DNA from: Lycorma delicatula
Taxonomy: Eukaryota > Arthropoda > Insecta > Hemiptera > Fulgoridae
Length of the DNA: 64,000 nt
NCBI RefSeq assembly: GCF_047948215.1
Contig: NC_134462.1
Coordinates: forward strand, 112,853,937-112,917,936
Direction: 5' to 3'
Part shown: piece after piece, positions 45,272-57,195 of the stretch
How the letters are laid out: each line of letters starts with the position of its first letter
How positions within the stretch are numbered: position 1 is the stretch's first letter
Program-made: the position numbers and the translations under genes
The notes under the pieces: model-generated
Database searches by the model: none
Told to the model about the DNA's origin: nothing
The model's input: the letters and a program-made list of their open reading frames with translations, nothing else

Positions 45272-46440
45272 GATTTCTACAAATCAATTGCAATAGGAGC
45301 CGACAGTCATTGGCTTTATCGTGGGACACCGCTTTGACGGAGCGCTCAGACGTCATTTTTGTGTCGGAACCTCCTTATGATCTTACTTCTGGAACAGGAT
45401 GGCTAGTGGGTACGACAACGACAGCAGCTATTGGTTTTCCGGTGTCTGGGGTCCCTATAATTAGCAGTGGCAGCAGTGACGGTTTTATATGGGCCGACCT
45501 CGGTGAAATCGTGGTATTTTCTTGCTACAATTCTCCAAATGCGGGAATAGATAATTTTGTAGTATTCCTAGAAAATCTTGCAGGAGAAGTTATGAGGCAT
45601 ACAGGTCGTAAAGTCTTAATCGCTGGAGACGTTAACGCCAAAAGTCCCGAATTTGCGGGAACTGTAAACAGTCTAAGATGGCGTCACCTGAGTGAGTATG
45701 TTAATACACTAGGGCTGACGTGTATAAACGGTGAAGATATGACGTTCCGTAGACGAATGTCGTGTTCGGCAATAGATTTAGCCTTTACAACGAGTACTGA
45801 TATTAACGACTTCTTTGATTGGAGGATTATTAATAAAGAGAGTTTATCGGACCATCTATTTATAGCATTTGAGTCCCGATCTAGGGAAATTCGTGTAATG
45901 TCGGGAAGGCTGATCGTCTCCAAAAAAGGATGCCTACGGTTTAGGGACAGAATAATCCTATGACTTGCTGGCGATATGTCCCCCGAAGACTTTGTGGAAC
46001 AAGTTCAAGAGGAATGCGGAAAAGCGGGGGTCTTAGTTTATCCCCGGAGGCAGCAACATGCTTACTGGTGGTCGCCTGATTTGGAACAACTACGGAAGGC
46101 AGCATGGAAAGCAAGAAGAGCCTACCAAAGATCGGGTAGGCAGAATGCTAGATTAAGGGATGCTGCGCGTGAGGTATACGTGGAAGCAAGGAATGCATAT
46201 AATGCATCAATTAAAAGGGCTAAAGCCAGTTGCTGGAAGCGACTGTGTCAAGATATAGATGCTGATCCATGGGGCAGGGGTTTTAAAATTGTTACCAACA
46301 AGTTAGGGAAGAGATTACCTGCCTTAACAGACGATAAGATACATCGTGTTGTTAAGGAATTATTTCCTCAGCAAGCGGATCCTATTCGGGAAGAGATTGT
46401 GATAATAACTTTGAACTTCTTGACGCTAGTGAGCTATTAA
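45253..46440 (+). pseudogene. R1-clade LINE ORF2: EEP endonuclease and linker
   Basis: 45253-45963 encodes IRFLQINCNRSRQSLA (Asn motif), VIFVSEPP (Glu motif), VFSCYNSPNAG, KVLIAGDVNAKSPEF (GDxN motif), AIDLAFTT and ESLSDHLFIAFE (SDH motif), so all apurinic-like endonuclease motifs are present. A TGA at 45961-45963 interrupts the frame, which resumes at once as 45976-46440 (QQHAYWWSPDLEQLRKAAWK, then an Arg/Ala-rich linker). The domain would nick the target site before reverse transcription. Confidence 0.92.
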
Positions 46441-48151
46441 TGGCGGTGAAAAGACTGAAGCTACATAAGGGACTCGGGCCAGATGGCATTCCAGCCGAGA
46501 TAATCAGAATATTAGCAGAGAGGATGCCTGCAGAGCTTCTTAATATCATGAATAAGATCCTGAGAGATGGTTGTATTCCAATGCAATGGAAAGAGTCCAG
46601 GTTGGCCCTTATAAAGAAACCGGGGACCGATGACTTACAAGTAGCATATAGACCTATATGCAAGATCAATAACATCTGCAAACTCCTAGAGAGATTGTTG
46701 GAATTGCGGCTGAAAAATGCGATTGAAGAACATGGTGGCCTTTCTAACGCACAATTTGGTTTCCGTAAGGGGCGTTCTACGGTGGGTGCTGTTAAGACAG
46801 TTATGCGTCTGGATACCAATTGTGATATTGCTTGATGTGAGCAATGCTTTTAATTCGCTGAAATGGGATGCGATCCTACAAGCGTTGAGAGATAAGGATA
46901 TTCCTGGATACCTAAGAAGAATTATCCAGAATTACCTGCAGGATAGGTTTGTTGTTTGTCACCAGGGTAGATCCTGCTTCCGCTTCAAAATGACGTGTGG
47001 AGTGCCTCAAGGCTCTGTCTTGGGGCCACTCCTTTGGAATCTGGTCTATGACGGAATTCTCGGGCTGAGTTATCCTCTGGGTGTTTTCCCAGTGGCTTTT
47101 TCTGACGACCTGGCCTTGGTTGTTACTGGAAAAACTGAAGTAGAGGTATCGGAGAAGGCAAACGTAGCGATACGAATGGCAGAAGTCTGGATGTCCACTA
47201 AAGGCTCAAAACTTTCGCATGGTAAAACAAAATACGTAGTCATGACAGGCCGTAGGAGAATATCTGACATCCTGTAGGAGAATATCTGACATCCTAATCC
47301 GAGTAGGGGGTAATCTTGTCCAGCAACAGACTTCAGCCAAATATTTAGGGATCTGGCTTGACAAGAGGAGGAGTTTTACGGCCCACGTGAATGAAATACG
47401 TAAACGAGCTGAATGCACGGTCAAAAATCTTAGCAGATTACTCGGTAATATGACAGGATCCAGAACTGCGAAGCGTAAGATTTACGCTCACGTAGTTAAT
47501 TCCATCTTACTTTACGGTATACAAGTCTGGGAAAGAGCTCTGCGTGCCGACAAGAACAGAAGAGCCCTTGAAGGAATTCAACGGCGCATGGGCTTAAGAG
47601 TGATATGCGCATATTCTTCAGTCTCCACCGAGGCAGTAATCGTAATTGCAGGAGTTCCTCCGCTTAAACAACCGGCGGAGATGCGAGTGAATATAGCACG
47701 TGGACAACCTTCTAAAGAAGCATATGAAGAGATGCTGCGTAATTGGCAACATCGTTGGGATGTAGCCAACACGGGACGATGGACACATCGTTTGATACCT
47801 TTGATCCGACCGTGGATAGAAAGGAAGTTCGGGGACATAAATTACTGGATAACGCAATTTTTTACAGGGCATGGGTCGTTCAGGTCCTATTTATGTGCAA
47901 GACTAAGGGTAGATAACAACAACTGTCCTTACTGTGGGGCATATGATTCCCCTGAACATGTAGTATTTGAATGTAACCGTTGGACTGAAAGCAGGCAATC
48001 CTGTGTAAGACGTATAGGGCCATTATCTACGGAGAATGTGGTGGATAAAATGCTACTTAACGAGGATAACTTTAATGTGATCTCGTCGTTTATAACCGCA
48101 GTTATAAAGAAGAAAGATGAGGAAGCACGTCAAGAAGAAACCGCTCGCTGA
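46440..48151 (+). pseudogene. R1-clade LINE ORF2: reverse transcriptase and C-terminal zinc domain
   Basis: Frame 1 (46440-46835): LHKGLGPDGIPAEIIRIL, RLALIKKPG, AQFGFRKGRSTVGAVKTVM. Frame 2 (to 47277): LLDVSNAFNSLKWDAI, CGVPQGSVLGPLLWNLVYDG and the catalytic AFSDDLALVV (usually FADD). A 22-bp tandem duplication (47252-47273, 47274-47295) then adds a stop and shifts the frame. Frame 3 (47387-48151) continues with HVVNSILLYGIQVWERAL and CPYCGAYDSPEHVVFECNRW, the terminal CCHC. Not functional. Confidence 0.92.
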
Positions 48152-48908
48152 TGACGGCTTGTCGTAGGTGGAATTTCCGTTTGTCAATATTTGAGAGAAT
48201 GGGCAATATTGAGATATAGCTTTGAGTGTGGTTTACACACCAAAAAAAAAAAAAAAAAAAAAAAATTATAAAATATGTATAAAAATGTATTAATATACTG
48301 AAAACTTACAAGAGAAAATTGTTTGTTGTTGAGGGGAAGCTGATGATGGAGCTCTGGTTTGTAGGTTTTATCGGATAAGTGGTGAAGGAACTTATAGATT
48401 CTTAAACTTTGTGTTTCTTATATTATAAGTTTATAAAAATTTGTTAAAAGATACTGAAAACTATCATAAGGTAACTGTTTGTTGTTGACGGGTAATTTAA
48501 GGTGGTGCTCTTGCTCGATTGTGATGACGGACAGCCGAAGGTGGAGCTCATGCTCGTTCGTGCTTGCGTGGATGGGCAGAGAGGTGAAGAAACCTGAGGA
48601 CTCCGTGGCTTAAGTTTTAAACTAATTGGTTGGGTTGGTAAGATATCATATTAAAAAAAAAGAGAGAGATTAAAGAATAGGGGTGACTGTTGCTGAGAGA
48701 ACAAGGGTGGTGGACTCTCAGTAATCAGTGTATGATGAATATCTATAAAATAAATAAAAGAGCTAACCGGTGAACTGACCTGCCGTGCCGGACATACAGC
48801 CGGCGGGCGAGGAGGTGAGCTAGAGTAAAGGACACTCCTCTGGCGCGAGTCAAACTTGATTGTAGATCCGTTCCAGAGGAGTAGGTGGGAATATAAAAAA
48901 AAAAAAAA
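48152..48908 (+). other. R1-clade LINE 3' UTR
   Basis: Contains an A22-class run at 48242-48265 and an imperfect direct repeat (ATACTGAAAACTTACAAGAG near 48295 and ATACTGAAAACTATCATAAG near 48451, each followed by TGTTTGTTGTTGA). The terminal GACCTGCCGTGCCGGACATA...CCAGAGGAGTAGG block, shared with 4160-4280, ends in an A15-class tail. Confidence 0.8.
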
Positions 48909-51900
48909 GATAAAGAGTTTTTAGAAATATTTCGACCTCGGCACCACCTATGAGGTTGATATTTATCAAAAAATCTTCGTTTCACATATCTAATATATTT
49001 TCAGAATATGAACCAAATCGAACTATAAATACAATTTTTTTTTAAATACGATGAACCCATCACAACCTATGAGGATCATTTATTGCAATAATACTTTGTT
49101 TCACGTTACTAATTTAATTTCTGAATACGAGGCAAATCGGACCATAAATAAAGATATTTCGAAATATTACGAACCCAACATCACCTATCAGTTTAATTTT
49201 ATGCTGTAATTCTTGGTTTAACGTCATCTAACATATAAAGTGGACTTTAGGCAAATCGGATAATAAAGAGTTTTTCGAAATGTTTCGACCTCGGCACCAC
49301 GTATGAGGTTGATATTTATCAAAAATTCTTCGTTACACATAACATATATATTGTAAGAATATGAACCAAATCGAACCATAAATAAAAATTTTTTTAAATA
49401 CCATGTACCCACCACTAACTATGAGGATAATATTTTGCAATAATACGTTGTTTCACGTAGCTCAACTATTCTGAATATGATCCAAATCGAAAAATAAATA
49501 GAATTTTTCTAAGTATCTCGAGTGCGGCACCGCTTATCAGGTGTTATTTTTCTATTATATTTGGGTTAAAGAAACTCAATTATGTTATGGATATGAGTGA
49601 AATCGGACCTTAAATTGAATTTTTCGAATTATCACGCGTCCAGCACCAAGTAACAGGTTCGTATTTTTCTACAATATTTGTTTAAACAAACATAAGCTGT
49701 AAATATCTGGAAAATCAGATCTTTGATATAATTTTTAGTTATATTACCCCACACCTTATGAGGTTGATATTTATCAAAAATTCTTCGTGTTACGTAATTA
49801 ATATATTTTCTGAATATCAGCCGAATCTAAACGGAAATAAACATTTTTCGAAATATCCTATACCGAACACTACCGAACAATTAGGTTGATATTTCTAAAA
49901 ATACTTCGTTTCACTTAACTAATACATGTTCTGAATCAGCCAAATCGGTGAATTTATAGAATTTTTGGATGTACTAAACCTGTCATATACATGTTTCGCA
50001 AAAATGCTAGGTTTCTCGAAAGTATTACAAGTAAAGGATATGAATTCATTCGGAACGTATAACGATTTTTCCGAATATTACGAACCCAACACCTCGTATG
50101 ACGTTCATATTTTGCAAAAATTCTTCGTTTTACGTAATTAATATATTTTCTGAAAATCAACCGAAACTAAACGGGAATAAAAATTTTTCGAAATACCCTA
50201 AACCGAACACAACGTATCAGGTTGATATTTTGAAAAAATACTTGGTTTCACGTACCTAATATATTTTCTGAATATGAGCGAAATCGATCCATATATATAA
50301 ATTTTTCGAAACACAACGAACCCAATACAACCTATCAGAGGTTTATATTTTGCAAAAATACTTCGTTTTACGCAACTAATGCATGTTCTGAGTCAGGCAA
50401 ATCGGAGCATAAATAGAATTTTCTGATGTATCACAACCTATCAGATAAATACTTTGCAGAGATACTTGGTTTCTCGTAAGTTTTATAAGTACTGGACATG
50501 AATTCAATCGGACCGTAAATAGATTTTTTTCGGAAAATCACGAACCCAGCACCAGCTATCAGGTTCAAATTTTGCAAAAATACTTTGTTTCACGTACCTA
50601 GTATATTTTCCGAATATGATCCAAATCATAAAATAAATAGATTTTTTCGAAGTATCTCGTGCGCGGCACCATTTACCAGGTCCATATTTTCCTATAATAT
50701 TTGGTTTAACGTTATTAACGTATGTTATGGAAATGAGTGAAATCGGAGAATAAAATTAATTTTTCGTATCATCACGTGTCCAGCACATCCTATCAGGTTA
50801 ATATTTTGCTGTACTACTTGGTTTAACGTTAACTAACATATGTTGTGAACATCAGGCATATCGGATCATAAACAGAATTTTTCGACATATTACGCCCCCC
50901 GCACCACCAATGAGGTTCATATTATTCAAAAATACTTTGTTTAACGTTACTGATATGTTTTCTGAATATGAGCCAAATCGGACCATTAATAAAATTGTTT
51001 CGAAATACCACGAACACAGCATCACCTATCAGATACATGTTTTGCAAAAATACTAGGTTTCTCGAAAGTATTACAAGTCGAGGATATGAATTCATTATGA
51101 CCGTATAAAGATTTTTTCGGAATATCAGGAAGCCAGCACCACTTATCAGTTTCATATTTTTTTATTATATTTTGTTTAACGTAACGATCTTATGTTATGG
51201 ATATGAAAGAAGTCGGACCATAAATTGTATTTTTCGAATTACCACGTGTGCAGCACCACCTTGCAGGTTAATATTTTTCTATAATAATTGGTTTTACGAT
51301 AACTTACATATGCTGTGATATGAGGCGAATCGGATCATAAATAGAATTATTCGAAATATCATGACCCCGGCACCACCTATGAGGTTCATATTTTGAAAAA
51401 ATTGTTCGTTTCACACAACTAATACTTATTCTGAATATCAGCCAAATCGGAGAATAAATTGAATTTTTCGATGTATCGCGATTCCACCTCAACCTATCAG
51501 GTTCATATTTTCCAAAAGTTTTTCGTTTCACGTAACTAATATATTTTCTCAATATGAGTTAAATCGGACAAAAAATATAATTTTTCGATAATTCAGGAAC
51601 CCAGCAATACCTATCAGGTTCACATTTTGAAAAAATACTTCGTTTCACATTACTAATACATGTTCTGAATATCAGACAAATCGGAGATAAAATATAATTT
51701 TTCGATGTCTCACGATTCCACCATAACCTTTCAGGTTCACATTTTGCGGTAATCGTTGGTTTCACGTAAGTATTATATATTCTGGATATGAATTCAATCG
51801 GATCGTAAATAGTTTTTTTTCTTAATATCACGAATCCAGCAGCACCTATCAGGTTCTTATTTAGCAAAAATACTTGGTTTAACATATGTTATGGATAAAA

Positions 51901-52360
51901 GTGAAATCGAAATCAATTTTTCTAATATCACGTGTTCAGCACCTCCTTTAAGCACCTCATATTTTGCAACAATACTTCGTTTCACGAAACTAACATATGT
52001 GGTGAATAAGAAGCAAATCTGAAAATAAATGGAATTTTTCTTAGTATCTCGACCGCAGCACTACCGATCTGGTTCATATTTTGTTATAGTACTTGGTTTA
52101 ACGTACCTAACATATGTTGTGAATATCAGGCAAATCGAACTATAAATAGAATTTTTCTAAGTATATCACGTAAGTAATATATGTTTTCGATATAAGCCAA
52201 ATCGGACCATATATAAAATTTTTCGAAATATCAGGAATTCAACACTACCTATCAGGATTATATTTGGCAAAAATACATGGTTTAACGTAACTAACATATG
52301 TTAGAATATGAGTCAAATCGGACCATAAATAGATTTTTTCGAAATATAAAGACCCCCAGT
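48909..52360 (+). repeat. AT-rich satellite array, right part
   Basis: The array resumes with the same three-monomer unit (GTTTCAC point at 49098) and continues as diverged monomers with the CAAATCGGA and CACCACCTATCAGGTTCAT blocks until about 52360. Together with the left part it holds roughly 50 monomers (estimate from length divided by period). Monomer divergence is high at the outer edges and low around the LINE. Confidence 0.93.
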
Positions 52361-52677
52361 GCTACTAAACAGTTCTAATTGTTGAATAAAAATTTTACCA
52401 ATTTATTTCTGTTTTATTTATTTTTTTTTATAAAAATGTGTATAATCTCTTGTAAACTAATATTTTTGTTGTATGAAGTGAAGGGAATTTTATTTTATTC
52501 TTTATGAAGTGATGGGACTTAAAAAAGTTGTTTCATCTTCAGTAATTTCATACATGTAAAATTATTTACTATTAAAACAAGCTGTATTGTAATTTTTTTT
52601 AAATTTTTTTTTATTTTATGTATAAATTATTAAGTTTCTGTATATTTTCAAATAAAAAATGTGAAAATACAAAAATT

Positions 52678-52735
<58 letters not shown>

Positions 52736-53792
52736 CATTAAGAACATTTAGGTGATGATGCAGCTTTATTTCATCAACATCATTATTTTTTAAATATTTT
52801 AAACAGTTTTTAAAAAGTCGATTTGCGAGTTGGTCAGAGTAAATAAGTCTTTCGGCGTGGGCAAACTCTCGTCGGTGTCATTCTACTGAACAACTTTATA
52901 TTAATTAAGATTTTAATATACATTTAATTAAAATATATAATTACATAAAATCAATTTACTAAATGAACTCACTTAATTTAAGTATAATATACTTTGGTCT
53001 ATTTTTTAATTAACGGTTTCCTGACTCAAAAATCTCACAGTAATATCTATGGCTGTAACCACAGTGTAACAACAGCAACAGTGTAATTAATGTAAACTAA
53101 AAATGTAATTTGAAAATGTTTTGATTTAAGAATAATGGATAAATACAATGACCTATATATATTCCAACCGAGTCTTACAAACAAAATCCAAAATATTACA
53201 AGGAAACTTAATGTTTCTCTGTTTAAATAAATTTATATTTCACGATCAATGCAACAGAGACATCAGAAATGAAACTAAATTCCATGCAGTTCACATGACC
53301 ACATAATATTAAAGATTCAAGAAATACATAGCTTTTGTAAATGCAAAAAAACAAATGTACATTAAATATGAAAACAAAGATAAAAGAGAAAAATATCCAG
53401 AACATCATATAAAATAGGGGGAGAAATTGTAAAAATATAAGTAACAAATTTGAAACTAAAAGCAATAATGGATATTACATGCAGTAAAATATTGTCAGAT
53501 ATATCACTTCATGGAAAACAAATTTTTATTGAACATACTATAAAAATATTCCTTGCCAAGGAAAGGAGTCACCACAACAAAGCTATATAGTCTTACCACT
53601 GGCCTGTGATTTAAACAAAAATAATGATAGATAGGCACTTCAAGGGGTCAATAGGTTAATTTATACACGTTTTTAGATGAACATCTTTAAATCAGGTGCT
53701 GCAAATTTATTTCTCAGATATTTATTACTAAATTTTAATAAAACAGATAAAAATAAAATATTGAATCAGAAAAATATTCAGTAATAACTTAC
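52361..53792. other. Intron sequence with a (TA)n microsatellite
   Basis: AT-rich intron between the satellite and exon 53793-53903. Apart from the microsatellite at 52681-52731 nothing is recognised; the 80-residue ORF 53223-53465 looks like chance. Confidence 0.5.
52681..52731. repeat. (AT)n microsatellite
   Basis: About 50 bp of uninterrupted alternating A and T. Confidence 0.97.
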
Positions 53793-53903
53793 TAGTTCCA
53801 TATGTGTCCCACGATAAATCTACAGCATCTCCAGAATAGATGATGATTTCTTCTACAGTTGATGAAGTTTCAACTTCTAATGAATAATTCAAGGGCACAG
53901 ATT
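53793..53903 (-). CDS. DDR-like receptor exon 3 in window: extracellular juxtamembrane linker
   Basis: 111 nt with acceptor TACAG and donor GTAAGT. It encodes ESVPLNYSLEVE...SGDAVDLSWDTYGT, a poorly conserved acidic linker between the discoidin-like domain and the membrane. It contains an NYS sequon. Assignment rests on exact phase continuity (2 nt in, 1 nt out) with the flanking recognisable exons rather than on similarity. Confidence 0.8.
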
Positions 53904-55116
53904 CTGTAACAAAATTTAATTTCTTTAACTTTTTATGTAACTTTCATTAACGAAGCATGAAAAAATGCAATGTTTTTTTTTAACATATTCTGTAGTGAAA
54001 GCAAAAAGGATGTAAACATCCTTTGAAGTTGAGAAGTTTGACCTTCTGAAATGTTTAAATTCAAAAAAATATATTTTAGATGAACTGTACATGTTTTTGT
54101 TAATCATTTTTTTAAGAAAGTAATAAAACGAAAAGTAAGAAAAACTGTTTAAAAAAATCATCCCAAAACTAAATCATCTTTAATTTAAAAAAAATCTTCA
54201 TTAAATTAAAACATAAGTAATATCATAGCAGGAATGACTGGTTGGCTATTCTATGAATAAAAAAGGTGTTTATTTGGATTTTGATAAATCAAAGAGGATT
54301 TCTGCTGATAAAAACTTGTGCCATTACATAATTGTGCTTGAAACAGTTTTTAATGTTTTGTACTTTTTATTGTATTTATAAAAATGGTGCCTCTGGCTGA
54401 GAATAAAACATATATAGCTCTTTTTCTAAACAGTTAAGATTTTGACTTCAACTGCATCTTTATTTTTTGAACACAAATAAAAACCATACACAAAAAAAAA
54501 ATTTGTAGAAAATAGTACATCTTCAGAGATTCAAATGAACACAACATTTTTTTTCAGTTTTCAATCCAAGTAAACTGTATAAAATTTTGTTGAGTCTGAT
54601 AAAAGCTAGTTATAATTTAAATACTCTAAAACCCAGTACATATTCTTCCATTTCAGTCTAATGAAAAAATAAAGATACAAATTCCTGGGCTAAGGCTTAA
54701 TAAATCCCTCGATTACAAAACATCCATGTTTGTTTTCCTATAATTTTGAATGTTTGATATTACTTTTAAACTTATTTTATTTTTATAAATATTTGATTAA
54801 TAAGATTTTAATCAGTCCTATACGTATATCATAATATGTGAATTAAATAACACAAGGTTCTGGAATGTGGAATAAATATTTCATACATGTTTACTATTTG
54901 TTTATTATTAAACTGAAAAATACTAACGTAATACGTAATAAATGTTATTTTTAACTGATAATTTTATTCCTCTATTTAGATATTTTCTATTCAAATACAT
55001 AAGCAGATTAGAATTAAACATATGAAAAGGGTTTATCTAACATTACTGAGAACTACACATAACATTTGTTGATATTACTACTCAAAACAAAAAAAAAATA
55101 AAAAAATAAAACTTAC
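53904..55116. other. Intron sequence, nothing recognised
   Basis: AT-rich intron between two receptor exons. No ORF with family resemblance. Confidence 0.5.
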
Positions 55117-55324
55117 CTGAAAAGAACGTAACTTCGCTAAGCATTATCCAAGTAGATGCAAAGAATAATTCTAATTTCACAAAACGGGCTAAATTGTAAT
55201 GTAGATTTATGGTGACATTACGAGCATTTTCTAATGCCATATCAGGCATGTAGTTATAACTGACTGTACGACCCCTATACAATTTTCCTCCAATACTAAA
55301 TTGAATTTTTGCTTTAGAAAATAC
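55117..55324 (-). CDS. DDR-like receptor exon 2 in window: discoidin-like domain
   Basis: 208 nt from an acceptor TACAG to a donor GTAAGT. The translation contains FSIGGKLYRGRTVSYNY, ARNVTINLHY, ARFVKLELFFA and TWIMLSEVTFFS. These correspond closely to the end of the DDR ectodomain (FSVGG, RNVTISLHH, RFVKLRLYFA, WIMISEVSF). Asn-Val-Thr is a potential N-glycosylation site. The exon ends in phase 1 (G|AA) and joins 53903. Confidence 0.92.
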
Positions 55325-56099
55325 CTGTATAAAAAAATAAAAGGTATATACTTATTACATATATCAAGCAAATGCTACCATATACAAAATGATTAGGTAA
55401 TCTGAACAGAAAAAAAATTCAACTGAAAATAAACAAATAATACAATTTTTTTATACTCTTAATTAAAATATACGATTGTTACTAATAATGTACAATATTT
55501 TTTTTTTTATTATTTGGTAATTATATTATATATACTATTACGAATCTTTCTTTATTTTATGTTCTTATGGTAGACAATGATTATGATCTAAAAAGAAAAA
55601 GTTTTAAAAGTAAGATTATACCTAATAAGGTTAAACTAAAAGATAACACAGCAGCTTCTGATTTGTGTAATGTTTATATAAAAAAGTATATGAAAATTCA
55701 ATCCTCCAATGATTTTGATGAATAAAGGAAGTTTTACAATTGAAAGACTTTTTTTGAAAAAAGTTTTAAATTAGTTTTATCCTTTTAATTATAATTTTAT
55801 TAAGGACAAAAGATTGTATGTCTAGTAAACTGGAAATGTTCTCTGAATAGAGACTTCACTTGTTAATTGTTATTATTATTACGATTGTAACACATTCTTA
55901 GACATAAATCTAGTGTTTTCAATTTCAATTTATCAAACACCTAGAAAACATAATCTGTTTTTTCTATTTTTAAAAAGATAATAAATTTTAATGTTTTTTT
56001 AAATACTCATCTGATGAAAAGGCAATTTCTACTAAAGTAATAAAGAGTGCGTAAACAATTTATAAAAGCAATATGAGGTATTAAAAAAAAAATAATTAT
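55325..56099. other. Intron sequence, nothing recognised
   Basis: AT-rich intron. No repeat family or ORF recognised. Confidence 0.5.
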
Positions 56100-57195
56100 A
56101 ATCTTCTTCTTCTTCTTCTTCTTCATTGGTTTATGGATTAGATTCTTGTTGAAACCTGTTTTTGACATAAAATCCTATTTTTATCTGGCACATAATCTTC
56201 CTCGGTTTCTCCTTCGATTTGGTTGATATTTCCAGATGTTCACTGGTAGTTGTCCACTATTCATTCTGTGTAAATATTTTAACCGTCTGTTGAGTTTGAA
56301 CCTTAGTGATGCTCATGTTATGTGAATATCCTCATTTCTAAACCAGTCCATCCTGGAACAATCTTTAACTGCTCTTTTGAACCACATTTGTGTAGTTTTC
56401 TACTCATCGTTCTTGCTTTCTTCACAACCCATGTCTCATTGTTATACAGTAGCATAGTTACAGCTTATCTTACATAATTTTAAGCAGATTTATCTTGATG
56501 CTTTACCTCGTAGAGTACTTTTAATTGCTTTACAGATACTAAACTTTTTTATAGTTTTAATTAAATCCATTTTCCTGTCAAAGTTAATTTCAGTTAAACA
56601 GTTTGAACTGATCCAAAACTACATCATTAAACTACAATCTTGGATCTAACTATATGTTTTCCAATAAAATCTATAAATTCCTGGCAGCTACTTTTTAAAC
56701 TGAATTCATCCCAATCATCCTGAAGTTGATACCATTTCTGCAATTCATCTTCTTAATTTTGAATGATAACCAAATCATCTGGATATGCTACAGTATTCAA
56801 GGTTAGGTTGTCTCCTAAGTCTATGCCCTTACAAACTAAAATTGTTCATTCTCATAGAATGTCGTCTAGATACAAATTAAACAAATAGGTGAAAAGTTGC
56901 ACCCTTGTCTAACTTCCTGATTTATTCTAGAACAATCTAGCAGTTTCTGGCCTGTATCTATCCATATACTCATACCATGTGAAGACTTTTAATCACACTT
57001 ATTAATCGCGAAGGTACTCACTCCCATTCTCTCCAGAATTTGCCAAAATTTCTCTATTGAAGGCCCTCTCTATATCTACAAAAGCGATCTGTGTTTTGAT
57101 ATTGTATTCCTTGTGTTTATCAATAATTTGTTTTAAAGTAAAAATCAGTACACAACTGCCCAATTTGGAAACCCTAATGTTCTTCTATAAGTATA
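56100..57195 (-). pseudogene. LINE reverse-transcriptase relic with GAA-type microsatellite tail
   Basis: Minus strand from 57190: QIIDKHKEYNIKTQIAFVDI then ERAFN (RT motif FVDIEKAF), TRVQLFTYLFNLYLDDIL (block LSP.LFN...DD), VAYPDDLVIIQ at about 56770 (catalytic FADD, here YPDD), MLLYNNETWVVKKA (YG.ETW block) at 56400-56450, and a distal part ending in an (AAG)n/(GAA)n tail at 56101-56122. RTE-like elements commonly end in short simple repeats. Heavily mutated. It resembles, but is not a close copy of, the RTE-like LINE at 61 kb. Confidence 0.78.

Larger units (their letters stand above)
44966..48908 (+). mobile_element. R1-clade non-LTR retrotransposon, 5'-truncated, inserted in satellite
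   Basis: The body begins inside gag and ends in an A-run. It is bordered by related direct repeats GATAATAAACGTTTTTCG...GACCTCG (44932-44965) and GATAAAGAGTTTTTAG...GACCTCG (48909-48940). These may be a target duplication of about 32 bp that has since diverged, or satellite homology. Three CCHC knuckles, an EEP endonuclease, RT and a terminal CCHC place it in the R1 group (R1/TRAS/SART). It is much more GC-rich than the array. Frameshifts and a 22-bp internal duplication disable it. Confidence 0.9.

Noticed and set aside
42715..52360. CRISPR-like or coding interpretation of the roughly 115-bp repeats
   Set aside because: There are no short identical repeats with unique spacers; whole monomers repeat and diverge as in satellite DNA. 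ORFs inside (43314-43496, 44622-44882, 51304-51885) are repeat-derived.
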